Shown: positions 23,529 through 24,764 of the stretch, piece after piece
Layout of the letters: each line of letters starts with the position of its first letter
Position numbering within the stretch: position 1 is the stretch's first letter
Assembly (NCBI GenBank): GCA_937894935.1
Contig: CALAYC010000150.1
Coordinates: forward strand, 1-24,764
DNA from: an uncultured Verrucomicrobiota bacterium
Lineage (GTDB): Bacteria; Verrucomicrobiota; Verrucomicrobiia; Limisphaerales; JADLHS01
Length of the DNA: 24,764 bases
Direction of reading: 5' to 3'
The notes under the pieces: generated by a model
The model's database searches: none
Told to the model about the DNA's origin: nothing
What the model saw: the letters and a program-made list of their open reading frames with translations, nothing else
Program-made: the position numbers and the translations under genes

Positions 23529-24763
23529 CAAATCTGACGCAATCGGGTGGCAATTTTCTCTGCATCGTACACGCACCCCGCCCATGTCCCGCCACTTGCC
23601 AATTGCAGCGCCGCCCAAAGTTTCGTGTCTTCAGGTAACGCTGCGTTCGGTGACATATCACTGCGCGGTTTGCGTTGTGCGAGAATTTCTGCGCCTTCCT
23701 CCGGACTGAAACGCCGCTCCTTCTCGCCCACCAGATCTATACTTCCTTCAACTCGATTTCGATCAATAGCAATTCGCACCACATCGCCATCGCGCACTTT
23801 TCCAATCGGGCCACCTGCCAGTCCTTCCGGTCCGATATGCCCGATACATGCACCGGTGGACACTCCGGAAAATCGCGCGTCCGTGAGCAACGCGACCTGT
23901 TTGCCGTGCGGCAGATATTTCAGCGCCCCGGTGACCTGATACGTCTCTTCCATTCCCGTGCCCATTGGACCGATTCCCGTGAGCACCATCACATCGCCTG
24001 CCTGAATGCGCCCTTGCTTGATCGCTGCGATTGCATCTTTCTCATTCACGAAAACCCGCGCCGGACCTTCGTGGCGATAAACACCGTTCGCATCGAACAG
24101 ACTTGAATCAATCGCCGTGGCTTTCACCACCGAACCTTCCGGCGCAAGGTTGCCACGCGGAAAAACCAATGTGCCGGTCAGGCCACTCTGTCGCGCGCGT
24201 TCTGGCGAAAAAATCACCTCGTTTGCCGCCACCCCATCGTGTTGTTGCAATAATTCCCGGAATCGCGTTCGGCGCTCGGACTTCTCCCATGCATCGAGAT
24301 TCTCGCCCAACGTTTTTCCAGTGACGGTCAACACATCAGTGTGAAGTAAACCCAGCCGACGCAGATGCAACATCACTTCCGGCACGCCGCCCGCCAGAAA
24401 CACGCGCACGGTCGGATGATGCACCGGCCCATTCGGCAACACACTCACCAGGCGCGGCACGCGACGATTCACCGCAATCCAATCCTCCACGGTCGGCGGC
24501 TTCAATCCCGCGGCGTGGGCAATGGCCGGAATGTGCAGCAGCAGATTCGTTGAACCACCAAACGCCGCATGCACCATCATCGCATTCTCAATACTCGCGG
24601 CGCTGAGAATTTCCCGTGTGAAAATTTTTCGTTCCGCCAGTTTGTGCAATGCTCGCGCCGAACGCTGCGCCAATTCCAGCCACACCGGTTGACCCGACGG
24701 AGCGAGCGCCGCGTGCGGCAGCGACAATCCCAATGCTTCACCAACCACCTGCGTCGTCGCCGC
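23528..24763 (-). CDS. yjhG: YjhG/YagF-family sugar-acid (xylonate-type) dehydratase, N-terminus outside window
   Basis: 411 C-terminal residues; the frame runs off the right edge, and a GTG at 24748 is internal, not a start. The visible part starts AATTQVVGEALGLSLPHAAL and shows the IlvD/Edd-family blocks HAAFGGSTNLLLHIPAIA, GNLAPEGSVVKATAID, GPMGTGMEETY and DARFSGVSTGACIGHIGPEG. The signature PNGPVHHPTVRVFLAGGVPE, WEKSERR and the long C-terminal tail separate YjhG/YagF from biosynthetic dihydroxy-acid dehydratase. Characterised relatives dehydrate D-xylonate to 2-keto-3-deoxy-xylonate with an Fe-S cluster; the N-terminal cluster Cys residues lie outside the window. Beside xylan hydrolases, this points to oxidative, non-phosphorylating pentose catabolism. 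Substrate could also be arabinonate or gluconate. Confidence 0.9.
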   Translation of the reverse strand, partial: AATTQVVGEALGLSLPHAALAPSGQPVWLELAQRSARALHKLAERKIFTREILSAASIENAMMVHAAFGGSTNLLLHIPAIAHAAGLKPPTVEDWIAVNRRVPRLVSVLPNGPVHHPTVRVFLAGGVPEVMLHLRRLGLLHTDVLTVTGKTLGENLDAWEKSERRTRFRELLQQHDGVAANEVIFSPERARQSGLTGTLVFPRGNLAPEGSVVKATAIDSSLFDANGVYRHEGPARVFVNEKDAIAAIKQGRIQAGDVMVLTGIGPMGTGMEETYQVTGALKYLPHGKQVALLTDARFSGVSTGACIGHIGPEGLAGGPIGKVRDGDVVRIAIDRNRVEGSIDLVGEKERRFSPEEGAEILAQRKPRSDMSPNAALPEDTKLWAALQLASGGTWAGCVYDAEKIATRLRQI

Positions 24764-24764
24764 C

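Noticed and set aside
23528..24763. Biosynthetic dihydroxy-acid dehydratase (ilvD)
   Set aside because: The PNGPVHHPTVRVFLAGGVPE block, WEKSERR and the extended C-terminus fit YjhG/YagF, and the context is xylan catabolism.

Overview
The window looks like Verrucomicrobiota, most likely a Pedosphaerales/Limisphaerales-type genome. This is an inference from gene content: three prepilin-like proteins with the N-terminal FTLIELLVVIAIIAIL helix, an autotransporter-type beta-strand-repeat protein without a barrel that ends in FFRL, a giant CotH/lamin-tail secreted protein, scarce Shine-Dalgarno sequences, moderately high GC, and no SusC/SusD genes. No RNA genes, CRISPR arrays or insertion sequences were seen.

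The window is a glucuronoarabinoxylan-use locus. Right block, minus strand, read from the right edge: a YjhG/YagF-type sugar-acid (xylonate) dehydratase cut by the window edge, a GH43 beta-xylosidase/arabinofuranosidase, a GH10 endoxylanase and a CE6-type acetylxylan esterase. Centre, plus strand: a GH115 alpha-glucuronidase and a mannonate dehydratase (uxuA). Left block, minus strand, from about 15.0 kb to the left edge: prepilin-like protein, 1355-aa beta-strand-repeat protein, a hairpin terminator, two more prepilin-like proteins, GH43+CBM6 arabinoxylan arabinofuranohydrolase, GH127 beta-L-arabinofuranosidase, and a CotH/lamin-tail protein of at least 1449 aa cut by the left edge. The hydrolases carry Sec signal peptides; the two dehydratases are cytoplasmic types. 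Together they would remove acetyl, arabinosyl and (methyl)glucuronosyl side chains, cut the xylan backbone, and feed sugar acids toward 2-keto-3-deoxy acids.

The most notable signal is regulatory. An 18-bp palindrome, consensus ATACGAY-N4-RTCGTAT, occurs five times, always in or at the edge of an intergenic region. Four copies each face a gene (prepilin/autotransporter, GH115-uxuA, GH10-CE6, GH43), and in all four a TAnnnT hexamer begins exactly 23 nt past the last base of the palindrome on the gene-facing side. If the hexamer is a -10 box, the palindrome is centred near -43. For GH10 and GH43 the distance from palindrome to start codon is also identical (80 bp). This suggests one undescribed xylan regulon that controls both hydrolases and a prepilin/beta-repeat surface apparatus. 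The regulator gene is not in the window.
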